Source: Uloborus plumipes
Lineage: Eukaryota; Arthropoda; Arachnida; Araneae; Uloboridae
Length of the DNA: 64,000 nt
Direction: 5' to 3'
Assembly: GCA_038373865.1 (NCBI GenBank)
Contig: JAXGGA010003403.1
Location: forward strand, 1-64,000
Shown: in pieces, positions 22,102-33,959 of the stretch
Position numbering within the stretch: the stretch's first letter is position 1
Layout: each line of letters begins with the position of its first letter
Program-made: the position numbers and the translations under genes
The notes under the pieces: generated by a model
Told to the model about the DNA's origin: nothing
The model's input: only the letters and a program-made list of their open reading frames with translations
Database searches by the model: none

Positions 22102-23070
22102 CTCGGGAGGACGCGCGGGGTCATTTTAGGACCCCAAAGCAATTTTCTAACTCCAATTCCAAAAAAACTATGCACCAGTTCACTCCTTTCTTCTCAGTAG
22201 CTGAGTTTCTACCCCCCATTCACCTTTAGTTGCAAATTCGGAGGTATTTCTGGCATTTGCATTCAGCCAAGACACGTTTGGTCAGTTACTGGGGTCATTC
22301 TATGACCCCGCGCGTCCTTCCGTTTGCTTCACAGATCAACTATTTAGCCTGCCTGATACGGTCAAATCGTCACTTTTTTTTCGATTAAAACAATTTTGTA
22401 CTTTGAAACAACCATATAGAAAGTATTCTTTATGCTGATTAGTAAATACATTTCTTAAATTCTTTTTGGAGGAAAAAATGATACCGAAATAATACGTATT
22501 TAGAAATTGAGCAAATAAAATGAAAGGGAGATTTGCTCAATTAAATTATCATCTCCTTTTCATTCATCCAGTCTAAAAAGTACTTAAATTATGATAACTA
22601 CAATCAAAGTAATATTTTGTTTATCTTCAGACATGCAGTATAAAAATACAGGAGGAGACAAAATGAAATCAAGTAAATAAATTATTTTCGATTAAAGGTT
22701 GAAACATTTTAAATATAAATCTATCAGTTTTCTTTAAAAACATCAATTCTGGAATGATAGTTGTTATAAATAGTGTAAATAAAAAAAATGTAATAGCCCG
22801 CAAAATTTATATGAGCTTTGTGTAAAAAATATACGTTCCATACCTTTAAACAGAATTGCGGAAGAAAGTTAGTTTGCGTAGCACATTTTTGTCTAAATGA
22901 TAGGTTTCAATGTCTGTAATTGTACTGCAATATAGTTTTAAGAAAGAAACATTAAAATATAAAAGTTTTCAACTGCGTAGGAAGGGATTTTGGGTTCATT
23001 CAAAGGTTTGGGGTCATTTTATGACCCCGCGCGTCCTAACGTTTGCCTCGGAGACGCGCGTTCTCCCGGG
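22102..23070. mobile_element. Non-autonomous TTAA-flanked (piggyBac-like) element, 969 bp
   Basis: TTAA at 22098-22101 and 23071-23074 flanks ends CTCGGGAGGACGCGCG and CGCGCGTTCTCCCGGG, which are imperfect inverted repeats. The palindrome-like motif GGGGTCATTTTATGACCCC appears near both ends (22118 region as GGGGTCATTTTAGGACCCC; 23012 region). It appears once more internally at about 22291 with the same GCGCGTCC neighbour. TTAA targets and such sub-terminal motifs fit piggyBac-like elements; Kolobok also uses TTAA. No transposase is present. Confidence 0.75.
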
Positions 23071-23074
23071 TTAA

Positions 23075-24583
23075 CTAATCATATCAATCAGTTGCTGATT
23101 TATTTTTCAGAGTATCTTTTGTGCTATATTAAACAAGCTATGAATCTCCCATAAGTATCTTTTAGGGCTCCATTAAACTGGTAAACCACAAATATTGGTT
23201 ACGGGGGACCTTAGGATAACGTTGTACTACAGTAGGATGTTTATAACTTGTTTATCACAAAGTAGTTTAAACTGATTAAGCAAAAAATTTCTCGGAGTAA
23301 TTTTGCTTTTAATAGAAGCTTTAAAAGTTAACTACTTGGAAAGTAAGCGGTGAGCAAGAAGTTATTAATTATTGATTTTTCGAATATCAAAATATCAGCA
23401 CTGTTTAAATCTAAAATATAAACACATACATTTTTAACAGGTTAATTTTAAATTAGTTTTAAAGACATATTTTTAAACTCTTAAAATTTTCTTTTGTACT
23501 TTACATTGCCCGCAAATGAAAAAAAAACTAACCAATGTGTTTTCAAATTTTATTCTTCTCAAATGTAGTAACTTTCTTATATATAGTATCTTATGTATAG
23601 TATATATAGTTTCTTATAGATAATTTCTTAATATATAGTAAATACGTAGGTCATATTTATGCTATAAAATTCCATGTTTAAAAAAAAATATACGGAAGAT
23701 TGCTGATCTATGACTCCAAAACCAATCCTATGCCAAATTTCTCTTTCAAAGCAAAACATTTTAAAATAAATAATTATATAAACTGCGCTTGAAAATTATT
23801 ACGCAATGAGTTTTTATAATTTGTTACTTACACATAGACAGAATGTGCAAATATTACACCCGGAAGAACATCAGTAATTTTTTCCTTAAAGAAAAGAAAA
23901 TATGCGCATGACATATAACAATGCAAAAGTAAAGAATACATTCTGCTTAATTTAATATAAGTATAAACTTTAGAATTTTTTTCGTTTTATGAGAAATTCT
24001 TTGTGCGAACTTTCATCCATATCCTTGAAGAAATCGACGAATTTTCTCCAATGCAATATGTCTATGCCATAATCAGAAGTTTTCTATCCCGAGTTCTTTT
24101 TACTGGCAAATATCCAGCCAACACGAATTGCATTTGTACTTTGCCGAAACAATTATTGATCTCCAGAGAAATTGAAATAGTGACGTTGACGGCTGATTTT
24201 ACGATGATGATTTCTTTTCAGGTCAAGACCGCTACAAAACAGCGAACAAAAAGATAATACGTTGAAAGTTTTCTAAAGAATTGAAAGGTGAAGTATGTAC
24301 AAGATTATAAAAGATATTTTGCAAATAACATGCACACATACACGTAACTCTTTTCTTTTTCCTTTTTTTACTTGCAGTACAAAGCCATTTTTAAATCTTT
24401 TTAACGTAGAACGAGATTTTACGTTTTAAAAAATACAAAACTGAAATTAAGCAGGGAAATTGATATTGCCATAAAAAAACTTAGACATCTAATTACTTGT
24501 ACCTTTGGAAAGAATGTGTGCTCGGCAAACACTTAAATTACTTTTTAAGTCAGAAAATACGATTAAAATATTTTATTTTAAAT
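23075..24583. other. Non-coding DNA
   Basis: Contains a low-complexity ATATAGTA-rich patch (23578-23645) and an 84-codon frame (24003-24257) without recognisable domains. Nothing else seen. Confidence 0.5.
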
Positions 24584-24587
24584 TTAA

Positions 24588-25241
24588 GGCTACAGTGGAC
24601 AAATAAAATTGATTTTTTTCAATTATTGATTTATATGCCTAAAACTTTGTGTGATTGTATTATTATATATTTACTACATCTAAAAGCATAAAAAACACAA
24701 ATTAGTGCAAAAACAATGAATACTTTTTTTCAAATTTCAAATTTAAATATTTTTTTAACAAAATTTCAAAATGTTCCAGGCGTCACAATTTTTTTTCAAA
24801 CTTTGAATTTCCAATCATTAGGCATGATTGCACAAAACAATGCATTACATGCAATGTTTTTTGTGATATTTTATAAAAGATGGCTGAAAATGAAAATTTA
24901 TATGATTTTTTCAACTGAAAATTTTGATTTTCAGCCATCTTTTATAAACTATTTCATAAAACATTGCATGTAATGCATTGTTTTGTGCAATCATGCCTAA
25001 TGATTAGAAATTAAGTGGAAATTCAAAGTTTGAAAAACAATTGTGACGCCTGGAACATTTTGAAATTTTGTTAAAAAGTATTTAAATTTGAAATTTAAAA
25101 AAAAGTATTCATTGTTTTTGCACTAATTTGTGTTTTTTATGCTTTTAGATGTTGTAAATATACAATAATACCAGCACACAAAGTTTTAGACATATAAATC
25201 AATAATTAAAAAAAAAACAATTTTATTTGTCCACTGTAGCC
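24588..25241. mobile_element. 654-bp palindromic element flanked by TTAA
   Basis: Starts GGCTACAGTGGACAAATAAA and ends TTTATTTGTCCACTGTAGCC, with TTAA at 24584-24587 and 25242-25245. The two halves are inverted copies almost to the centre (apex near 24905-24925, between CAGCCATC/GATGGCTG blocks), with small indels. A TA target just inside is an alternative reading (GGC TA CAGTGG). No protein; the frames within are mirror artefacts. Confidence 0.82.
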
Positions 25242-25245
25242 TTAA

Positions 25246-25935
25246 AATGCTTATTCAAAAAAAGAAAAAAAGAAGGAAACAATATTTGATTTGAATGTAA
25301 AACGTACAGCGGTTCTCCTGAAATTTTCAGATAATTCTGCACTTTCTTTATAATGGAACGTCATTACTGTCAAAATTTAAATCTGACATTTTCCGAAGGA
25401 AAATTTTCAAAATAGAGATGTCTTACTTTTCAGTGAAGTGGGAATATAAGTTGAACACGCTTATGACAATTTTCAGTAAAATAATGGTGTTTGAATAAAA
25501 GTAGTGATAGAAAGGATGTGAAATTAAACCAAATATCGCATAGAACATTACTTTTGCAAAATAAATCGTTAAAAAGTAATGATAATACTATGTAATTTTC
25601 CTGAAAAATACACAATATATTAAGATCCGTTATTGTTTAAAATTTAAAAGAGTATTTAAAGTTATTTTTCTTCTACTTCAAAACATTAAAGTGAACTTCT
25701 AGTGATATACCAAATATGATTCAAAATACAATGTTTTGGCTATTCTTTACTAGACTTTTTGTTCTCTTAAGATTTATCTTAGAAATCATCTGAAGATTTG
25801 AGACAAATTGAAAACCCGCGTTATGCTTTTTCGTCACGGAAAGCTACAAAAGCGGAATTAAAATTCGTAAATGCGTTGGCTTAAAAAAACCGATTGAATT
25901 TAGTTAATCCGTTATACCCTTGTGAGACTCAGAAG
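25246..25935. other. Non-coding DNA
   Basis: AT-rich; nothing recognised. Confidence 0.5.
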
Positions 25936-25937
25936 TA

Positions 25938-26312
25938 CACTGCAATAGAAGAACTGTTGTTTTTACAGTATAATACTGCAGCCGAGGTTCCAACTTCAAA
26001 TGTAAAATGCACAGTAATGAACTAAAACTAGCAATTTTCCAGTTTCTTACTGTAAAGTTAGTAATTTTACAGTTTATTGGCGTAAAATTTGGCTGTATTA
26101 TACTGTAAAAACAACAATATAATACTGACAGCAGAGGTTCCAGTTTAAAATTGTAAAATGAACGATAATAAACTGTTAGATTAGCAATTTTACAGTTTAG
26201 TACTGTAAAAGTAGCAATTTTACAGTTTATTACTGTCAAATTAGCAATTTGTACGGTTTATTACTCTTTTAAATGTATTTTACTGTAAAAACAACATTCA
26301 TTTTTTACAGTG
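25938..26312. mobile_element. ACTGTAAAA-hairpin MITE, copy 1
   Basis: Begins CACTGCAATAGAAGAACTGTTG after TA (25936-25937) and ends CAACATTCATTTTTTACAGTG before TA (26313-26314), so the ends are inverted relatives. The interior is a series of units of the type TTTTACAGT-TTATT-ACTGTAAAA plus TTAGCAA, each able to form a small hairpin. A longer block CAGTATAATACTG..GCAG..GAGGTTCCA is present twice. No coding capacity. Confidence 0.8.
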
Positions 26313-26314
26313 TA

Positions 26315-27689
26315 CCGCTTACACTTACTTAGTGTAAGGAATCCTAAATGGCTGGAATCCTGCGCTAGTTAGGTACCATTCCTTGCACTTTGCTGAGACG
26401 CTGACAGTTGATGTCAGCGATCGGAAACAGTTTTCTTTGGGGCTCTAAGGGGTAGGGGGCTTTAGACCCAACTGGTTTTTAAAGTTTTTATACTCTTCAT
26501 ACACGTTATTCCTTGTATTTTCAACTAAAAGTAGCAAAAAATGCATAAAAATGCACTGCCAAATTAATTCGAAGCATAAGGGGTCAAAACTAAAATTTCT
26601 GTTTGAATAGGGTTTACTTTTCTCCAAAATGCATTCTGAGTTTTGTTCCGAGATAATTTTACATTTTTATTTAAAAATTACTGAAAGTATTAAGCTGGTT
26701 ATAATTTCACTTAATACAAGTTGGTCAATAAGACAAAGCAACATTTTTAGTCGCTCATAACTATTTACCAAATCACCTAAACAGTCACTAAAAAGTTACT
26801 AAAACAAGATAAAAAATTTTGCTTATGCTTGCAAGCGCTATTTTGTTTTACTGTTAGTATTGCAACAGAGCAACAAATATATTATAGCTGATCATTCACG
26901 AGGTATTTGTACGTATACAGCAGTTACCATTTTTAGTGCAAAAAAGTTCGCTAATACAGCATTAAAATTAATAATACATGGAATTATTAAAAAAGTAATG
27001 TGGGAGTCAAACAAGTTCTTTTTTTGCATACAAAACAATGAAGTGTTTTAATAATTTTTAAATTAGAAATTAATTCTAAAAGGGAAATGTCTTTCTATTG
27101 AAAGCATTATGATGAAATGTACATCGATTTTGATGCGTGCTCTGAGAGAAATCAATCATAAACGATCATAGAAATCAAATACTGAATGATTGCCGAATTG
27201 TTAGTATTGAGTGACGTGGCGGATGAATATTTCCACGAGACACTTGATAACAGAATGATGAATCCCGTGAGATTAATGGATGATGATGAATGGAAACTCG
27301 ATCATTTGTTGCGCTATGGGTTCAGCATTAAGGGGCACAGAAGATAAATCATTGTTATCTCAAATAAATACAAAAGTAAAATAGAACTTTTTTTTCTCTA
27401 ACTACCGCATCATTTGTAAATGAGAGTTTATTAGTAAATGTAAATATATTTTAAAGGGGCTTGGTTTATTGCATAAAACACACGTAAATAAATTCAAAAG
27501 CACTAGGATTTAAGTTGTCAACTCATTATTTTGCATAACAATTTATTAATCAATATAGGGTTTTTTTATAATACATAAATTAAATGTTTCAAAACCCATT
27601 TTCCTTTTAATGAGATTGCATATAATTTACAGTTCTAAAACCCGTGCAAAGTTCTCTTCTCTGCATTTTTTTTTCTTTTTCTTCTTTTT
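26315..27689. other. Non-coding DNA
   Basis: No coding features. 26315-26460 is less AT-rich than its surroundings, without recognisable structure. Confidence 0.5.
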
Positions 27690-28640
27690 TTTAGGGAGAA
27701 CACATGCTCAACCAAGTTCATATCGGATGACTGGCGACACCATGTCAAATGTTATGCTTCATCATCAATCTCATGTAACCAAGTGTGAACACAGCGAAAA
27801 GAGTGAAAAAGAGAGTTTTCATGTTGGAACATAGCATGCTCGCCCGGAAAGAGAGTCTGAAGCCTATGCTGAAGATGACTTGAGAAAAGGCTTCGATAAT
27901 GATCGCCTAATATCATCTCCCTATGGACAACCAGAAGTACCAATCTACTGGAAGATATTGATCCCCAAAGCATCATAGATGCACAGGCAAACCAACTATG
28001 CTTCACGGTTGGAATCAGGTAGCCCAAATGAAAGGCTTCTGCCAGTGTTTGCCACACGAACGCATATCCGGTGGTCTGAAGTAGCATAAATGGTGGTTCA
28101 TCAATCATCAGACCATATGAGTTGCTCCAATTGCATTTGTGTTCAGATTAGGTGAATAGCATTATTGCCAAAGCTAAAGGGCTAAAGGTTTAGGAATATA
28201 CTCTGCAATAAATGAGTATAGCACCATATTCCTGTTGATTAAATTTTAAGGATATTTTTTTCTAATGGTGGAAGTCCGTCTCGAATATCACCTGCAGCAG
28301 TATAGTCTTGCGTTTTGGAGCTGCAATCCGTTGATTGCTGATTTGACACTTGTGAATCATGGTTGTTCAACTTTGACTTTCGCATACCGTTGTGCTTCGC
28401 AGCAGGCACCGGCACCCTTCCCAGGTATATGTAGACAGTCATAAACCTTGATACAGTAGTCCTTGAAACACCCTATAGTTTGGCTGTTTTGGAGACTTAC
28501 GCTTCCGTGAGGTAAACTTTCAATTATAATTCCTTCGCCAAAAGCTGAATTTCTTTTGTCGAATGCTGCTGATTGATTAAAGTAGATCTTGTTAGGTGCC
28601 TTTTCATCCATAAGCTTCTTTTTCATTAAAAAGTAAGTTC
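27690..28640 (-). pseudogene. Tc1-like transposase pseudogene, third lineage
   Basis: Read on the minus strand. An N-terminal helix-turn-helix part (SLPHGSVSLQNSQTIGCFKD; then KHNGMRKSKL) is followed by a linker and IPKPLAL. The catalytic domain reads IDEPPFMLLQTTGYAFVW (first Asp kept), TLAEAFHLGYLIPTVKH, LWGSISSSRLV, LVVHREMILGDHYRS, FPGEHAMFQHENSLFHSFRC (second Asp lost) and TWLHEIDDEA. HLTWCRQSSDMNLVEHV (third region) lies near 27710-27755. Stops and frameshifts separate these parts. It differs from the two plus-strand Tc1 pseudogenes. Terminal repeats were not located. Confidence 0.85.
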
Positions 28641-29788
28641 TTTGTAACTCTGACTCAGGTATATGCAGTTGTCAGCGAAAACTTGAAAATTAAGGTTGGG
28701 ATATTTCCTTTTATCATGTTCTTTGTTCACGATTTAGTGCCGATAGTCTTTAGTGAATATCATTTACTTAATGAACCAAGCATCAATCCTTTCCTTTACA
28801 TCAAATTCATTTTGTTGTAATGACAAGAACGCATAATGATGCTAGTTTCCTTCATGTTATGTCCTCAATATTTTGAAAACCACATTTATACAACTTCTTC
28901 ATTAGAACAATTAAGTTACTTCGATAAAACTTCATTTCTCTTACTTGACATTATTTCCAGATTTACAAAGGTATTTTTCAAATTTAAAAACATATATTCA
29001 TTCAAAAAGAAACTCATGGCATGAATTCAATTTAATAGCTAGAAATTTATCAGCTTTGTGAAATGATTTTTTTTTTAATCATCGGCAAAGGAACTGAAGT
29101 TTCTCATTTTAATGGATTTTTATTAAGAATGAAGGCACTTTGTCACAGTGCAATATAAACATGTAATTAAGTTGAGGTACTTTGCTTTTATTAATGCATG
29201 CACTTAATTTGAAATCGATTAAACAGAAATTCTCTAAATACCTTGTTCGAGTTCAAGCAAGATAATGAGAAATTATTACTAATTACTTTGCTCCCGATGT
29301 TTTCAATTTAAAAACTCATTTTACTGAAAGAATTCCAATTACATAGGAATAGAATTTCATCGTATCATGTAATCATTAGGTTTGTTTCAGTTTTAAGAGA
29401 TATTTTGTTTAGATATCGTTATGTTAAAAGATATAAGCTTTATGAAAAACATTTCATAATGAAAAAAAAGTTATTACTTTCTCTAAAAAATCCACTTTTT
29501 TAATAGATTTTGATATTGAAAGAATACTTTTCTACACAGTGTATTAACAGGTATAAATTTTGTGCTTCGGGAAAATATAATGGAATGATTTACTAAATTC
29601 TCATTTGAAACATATATTTCAGTTCTCTGAAAAGTTACTGCTTACATGCTTAAGGCCTTTGAGGCTATTTATTTTTTTGACACTAATCAACTATATGTCT
29701 AACAGCTTATTTAAAATATTCTAGATAAGTGAAGCCGCAAACTGTGAAAATATTTCACCATTTTACTTTGCCCCACATTCCCCATCAT
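28641..29788. other. Non-coding DNA
   Basis: AT-rich. The right edge carries TTTACTTTGCCCCACATTCC (29763-29782), similar in reverse to the pogo-type end at 12510. Confidence 0.5.
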
Positions 29789-30706
29789 CAGTGGTTCTCA
29801 ATATTTTTACAGCTACCACCCCGCAGGTTCGGGAGTTTTTGCCGGAATTTTTTCACGTTGCACTCTAAAAAACGCAACTGTTAGCTACTTTTAGTATAGT
29901 TAAGGCGATGCTCCAACAACACAAAAAGGTGGTTATGTATGGTGGCTTTCTTCTAAAAATGTCTAGGAACCGACTTCGCAAAAATACTATTTTAGGCTTT
30001 GGTTGGTTATAATTGGAGAAAGAGGAGGAGTTTGGTTATGATAGGCAGGTAGTTCGAGATTCTCTCCCGTAATCATTTTTAAAAATATCGCTAGACTGTC
30101 TTTTAGAATAAAGGTTTCCATAGCTTTTCGACAGAAATGTCTAAAAACGAAATTTTAAGTCATGTGTGGTTATGTTACAGAAAGAGGTAGGTGGTTCAGG
30201 ATATTTACTCTGGAACTTTTTTTAAATGGAAGTTTTGAAAACGCAATTTTAAGCTATATTCTTGACTATCTACGTGGTTTAGGTGAGTAGGGAGGAGTGA
30301 GGAATTTAGGACTCTTATCTGAACAATTGTCAAATGGACATCAATTTAGGCTATTTTAGATAGTTACGCTACGAAAGTGGCAATGGAGCTAAAAAAGCTT
30401 TTTTGAAACTGGAGTGCTATTGGCGAGTTTTGAGCTGTCTTTGATGATGTTAGAAGAAGGATCAGGATTTGGCAGCTATCCTCAGCAAATAAATTTTAAA
30501 GCTATCTTTATCGATTTATGAGAAAAGATTTTCCTACTGCCTCCGACCAAAGCATGTCCTCTCAAGACAATTTCAAAATATACCCACCGACCCCTTACCA
30601 CCCAAAATATGTCCACCGCCCCCTGCCGACCAAAATACGTTCCTCGCCCCTCAACATCTTCTCACCGCCTACCGCGGGGCGGTAACGCCCCCACTGAGAA
30701 CCACTG
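29789..30706. mobile_element. Non-autonomous hAT-like element, 918 bp
   Basis: Ends CAGTGGTTCTCA and TGAGAACCACTG are inverted copies of the CAGTGGTTCTCAA type common to many hAT families. The flanks CCCATCAT (left) and CCTACATCAT (right) look like an eroded target duplication. The interior contains loosely repeated ~110-bp segments (ACGCAATTTTAAGCTAT-like, GGTGGTTATG-like, CTCTCC-like) and a purine-poor end rich in CCCACCGCCCC. No transposase. Confidence 0.75.
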
Positions 30707-31169
30707 CCTACATCATGAGGCTCAGCAAAAAAAAAAAAACAGCTTCGTTCCAGAAAGGGGTGCTTATACGTTTAACATACAGCTTTGATTATGTTCATTC
30801 TCAAAATGTGTAACAATAAGTTCATGCCTGTCAGAAATAATAAGACTCAAAACTGCAACATTGAAACCGACTTTATTGCGTTACACATCACCATACGAAG
30901 AATACACCCAGAACACAACTTCATCGTATCGTAAAGAGCTTTTTCGCGCAACAGCAGCACCACTTACAGACTGCACAACATAAATTTATTCATAAACAGC
31001 AAATGTAACCCTTATTCATACAAACTGCGCAATATTAAACAATTAAGCTGAATAGTTACTATGTCGCAGTTTTTCACCAACATAAACTTCATGGAGAAGA
31101 AAAATAGTTTCTATCGTCAGCCTAATTCCTGGAATAAACGGAAACTGTAGATGTAGTAATGACTAGGTA
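30707..31169. other. Non-coding DNA
   Basis: Nothing recognised apart from an A-run near 30727. Confidence 0.5.
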
Positions 31170-32238
31170 CAGTCATGGAAAAAAAAAACCCGAAACACTC
31201 TGAATTATTGGGATGCTATACTTGCAAAGAACAAAAGAAAGGTGTCTTCTGACATGGATCAAAGTGTTCTTTAAAACTACGTGAGAAAAATTTTGATAAG
31301 GGGCCATATACAAAGTGAAATGGACTCAAAGTCTGAATTTTAAAATGGGAACCCCTACATTTGTTTACATAATTAGGCGCAGAGGGCCAAAAGTAAGCTG
31401 GGTACCAAACGGCATTACTTTAGGACCATTAGAACAAAAGTTATCACCAACCAGAGATTTAGGGACCATCACCACATTTAAAATGCTACTTTTAAGGTCG
31501 AAATTTAAAGAGTAGATAAATCATATTTTTTTCGCTTTAATTACCTAAAGCTACTCGCAATAATGCGTTTGCTTTTCTTAATTAACTAAAAATTCTCGGG
31601 CTTTGTTAAGGTTATAATATTTTTTGAAACTTGGAAGAGAAAATCCTACTGTGTAAAGTTCAAGGGAAAAATGCAACATTCTATCTTTTTGATTAAACAA
31701 AGATAGATGCATACTTTTAGCTACGCACTAACCCATGCAGCACATTCCTTCTGGACAGAGGTTAAAATTTAAAAGTAACCTCTTGTATTTATATAAACTA
31801 CTGTATTAAGATTGGAAATAATGTTAAAACCGTGGCTCAGAATTTAAAAAAAGTCTAATCGTCACAGATTATTCCGAATAACCTTCCGAGATACCAGTTT
31901 TCTATGAAAATCAAGTGTCCGCGGAAAAAGGTTTCTGAATTGCTACATTTTGTATGAAAGCAGACGTCTCACTAATGGACAAAAAATTGGATTGTCTTCC
32001 AGTTTGAAAATATACTTAGAAGTTTTATTAACATTTGCTTTCAACATATTATTACTGTTGAAAATTAAGTACTATATAAAAACGCGGAGCATGTCTGCGA
32101 GTGGTGGATAAGCTATTCCTCTTTCTTTACATAGAAATTCCCTGCTATTGTTTCAATTTGCACAGTTGTATATGGTCCCTAAAAATGGTTCTTTTAGCAT
32201 ATCTTAAAAACTACTGGATATTTTGAGCTCCCATTTTA

Positions 32239-33147
32239 CCAGGTGTGTAAGTATGAAACCGGAATTTTTCTACAGAAAAAACACATTTATTGTAATGATA
32301 TGATACAAGGTACCGTATTCAAAGTATTGTCCGTCGCTATCTATACATTTTTGCTATCTTTCTGGCAATTTGTGGATTCCTCGCCCAAAGAACTGTTGAT
32401 CTTTTGAGGCAAACCAGTCATCGAGCCATTTTCGTACAGCTTCATAAGAAGTCAAGCGCTGCTCAGCAATTGCTTGTCCCATCGATGCAAACAAGTCATA
32501 ATCGGATGGGACAAGGTCCGGTGAGTAAGTCGCATGCAAAAAAATCTTCCAACGGAACGACTCTATCGTTTCCTGGACCCGTTTTGCTTTGTGTGCTGGT
32601 GCGTCGTCATGCAGCAAAATCACCTTGTGTTGTCTTTGTTGGTATTCTGGTCGTTTTGCACTCAAAGCTCGATTCAAATTGGTCATTTGTTGTCGGTAGC
32701 GTTAAGTATTGACAGTTTCCCCGGGTCTTCGTCCAACAAGGCTTGCAGGTCAGCGTCTTTAAACTTTTTCGGTGGTCTTCCACGCTCTTCGTTCCTCACG
32801 TCAAAATCGCCACTTCGGAATCGTTTGAACCACTCGAAACACTGTGTTTTACCGAGAGCATGCTCACCATACGCCTCCACAAGCATTCTATGTGATTCGG
32901 CTGCGGTTTTCTTCAGATGAAAACACAAAACTAGTGATGTCGGCAAATCGAAATTTGTTGGCACAAAACTCGACATGTTTATCTCTAATAAACTAATGCT
33001 ACTGAATGAAACTCGTGTCATTGTGAGTTGGAAATCTTTGTCTGATATCAATACAACAACAAGACACCGCTGACGTGATGAGTCGGTAACTACATCGACA
33101 CCTAGCGCCACCTATGGGAAATTCCGGTTTCATACTTACACACCTGA
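32239..33147 (-). mobile_element. mariner element with internal deletion
   Basis: Inverted ends CCAGGTGTGTAAGTATGAAA and its partner ending at 33147 (first base C versus T) are flanked by TA (32237-32238, 33148-33149). At 909 bp it is roughly 0.4 kb shorter than a full-length mariner of about 1.3 kb, which agrees with the missing middle of its transposase. It lies inside the Tc1-like element 31170-33688, so it arrived later. Confidence 0.92.
32312..32976 (-). pseudogene. mariner transposase pseudogene, central part deleted
   Basis: The N-terminus MSSFVPTNFDLPTSL starts at 32976. The helix-turn-helix region includes KKTAAESHRMLVEAYGEHAL and CFEWFKRFRSGDFDVRNEE, followed by the linker GRPPKKF. 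After LLDEDPG the coding sequence jumps, with a frameshift, to PGETVNT-xRYRQQMTNLNRALSA. The stretch with the first catalytic Asp is gone. The second (LLHDDAPAHKA) and third (YSPDLVPSDYDLF, D34D type) acidic sites remain. A TAG replaces Trp after HKLPER, yet DSDGQYFE still follows, so this stop is a later mutation. It cannot be active. Confidence 0.93.
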
Positions 33148-33959
33148 TAGATTCTCCTTTGAAACCCCTTCTAGATTGTTTTCCATCAAAATATTATATG
33201 GTTCCAGATCTTCATCTTTTCAAATATTAATTTCGTAACTTATCAAAAGATTCAAAATTTTTTCTGAGAGGAAGTCAATGACGTTTTTATTGTTGGGTTG
33301 GTTCATACTTAGTATAAAAAACATATTTTGCCGTAAATATCGTGGTTTAGGTATTATATGCCCAAGTATTAAAAATATTTTTAACATTACGGGACGGTTT
33401 TTTCTCAGTTCAATTGTGAAGCAACGGCTGGAGCAAATTTTAAACGATTTGGTATACAATGTTTAATGATGTTGCTGATCACAAATATACGATTAAAAAG
33501 GGGGGGGGGTATAGAAAATTTTAAAGTTGATGCCGATTTTTATATGAAGACGACCCCTTAACAACACTTTACCGATAGAAATTTGTAGAGCACATTATTC
33601 CTGAAAAAATAACATATTACACGTGTCTCTAAGTTCAATAGTCTTCAAATACGAGCGAATGTTTCGTTTTTTTTTTTTCTATGACTGTACATAACTCCGT
33701 ATCGGTAGAGGCTGACGGCCATTGATACCACGGATCTTGAAGCAAACGGGCAAAAGCGTAAAATACGATGATGCCACCACATATATCCAATGCATGCAAC
33801 ACTGTTTGCCTGGCAAAAGTTTTTAGCCCGCATGCGCTTTCAGATGCTTGCCTGCCTACTCTTACATTCAGGGTTGCGCATGAAACTGGTTCTCGTTGAG
33901 TACAAAGTTAATACTATAACAATGATTTCACCTTGTTTCACTGTAGAGTCTCCCGTAGC

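Larger units (their letters stand above)
31170..33688. mobile_element. Tc1/mariner-like element (outer), interrupted by a mariner insertion
   Basis: Ends CAGTCATGGAAAAAAAAAAC (31170) and TTTTTTTTTCTATGACTG (ending 33688) are inverted, each followed by a CGAAACA-type block, and flanked by TA on both sides (31168-31169, 33689-33690). Total length is 2519 bp. Subtracting the 909-bp mariner and its TA leaves about 1.6 kb, a normal size for this superfamily. I recognise no transposase in the remaining sequence, so it is non-autonomous or decayed. The 31315-31515 frame (MKWTQSLNFK...) has no known motif. Confidence 0.7.

Noticed and set aside
24716..24973. 85-codon plus-strand frame
   Set aside because: It lies wholly within the 654-bp palindromic element and reflects its arms.
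25904..26239. 111-codon minus-strand frame with repeated NCKIA/FTV wording
   Set aside because: The repetition mirrors the hairpin units of the MITE at 25938-26312; it is not a gene.
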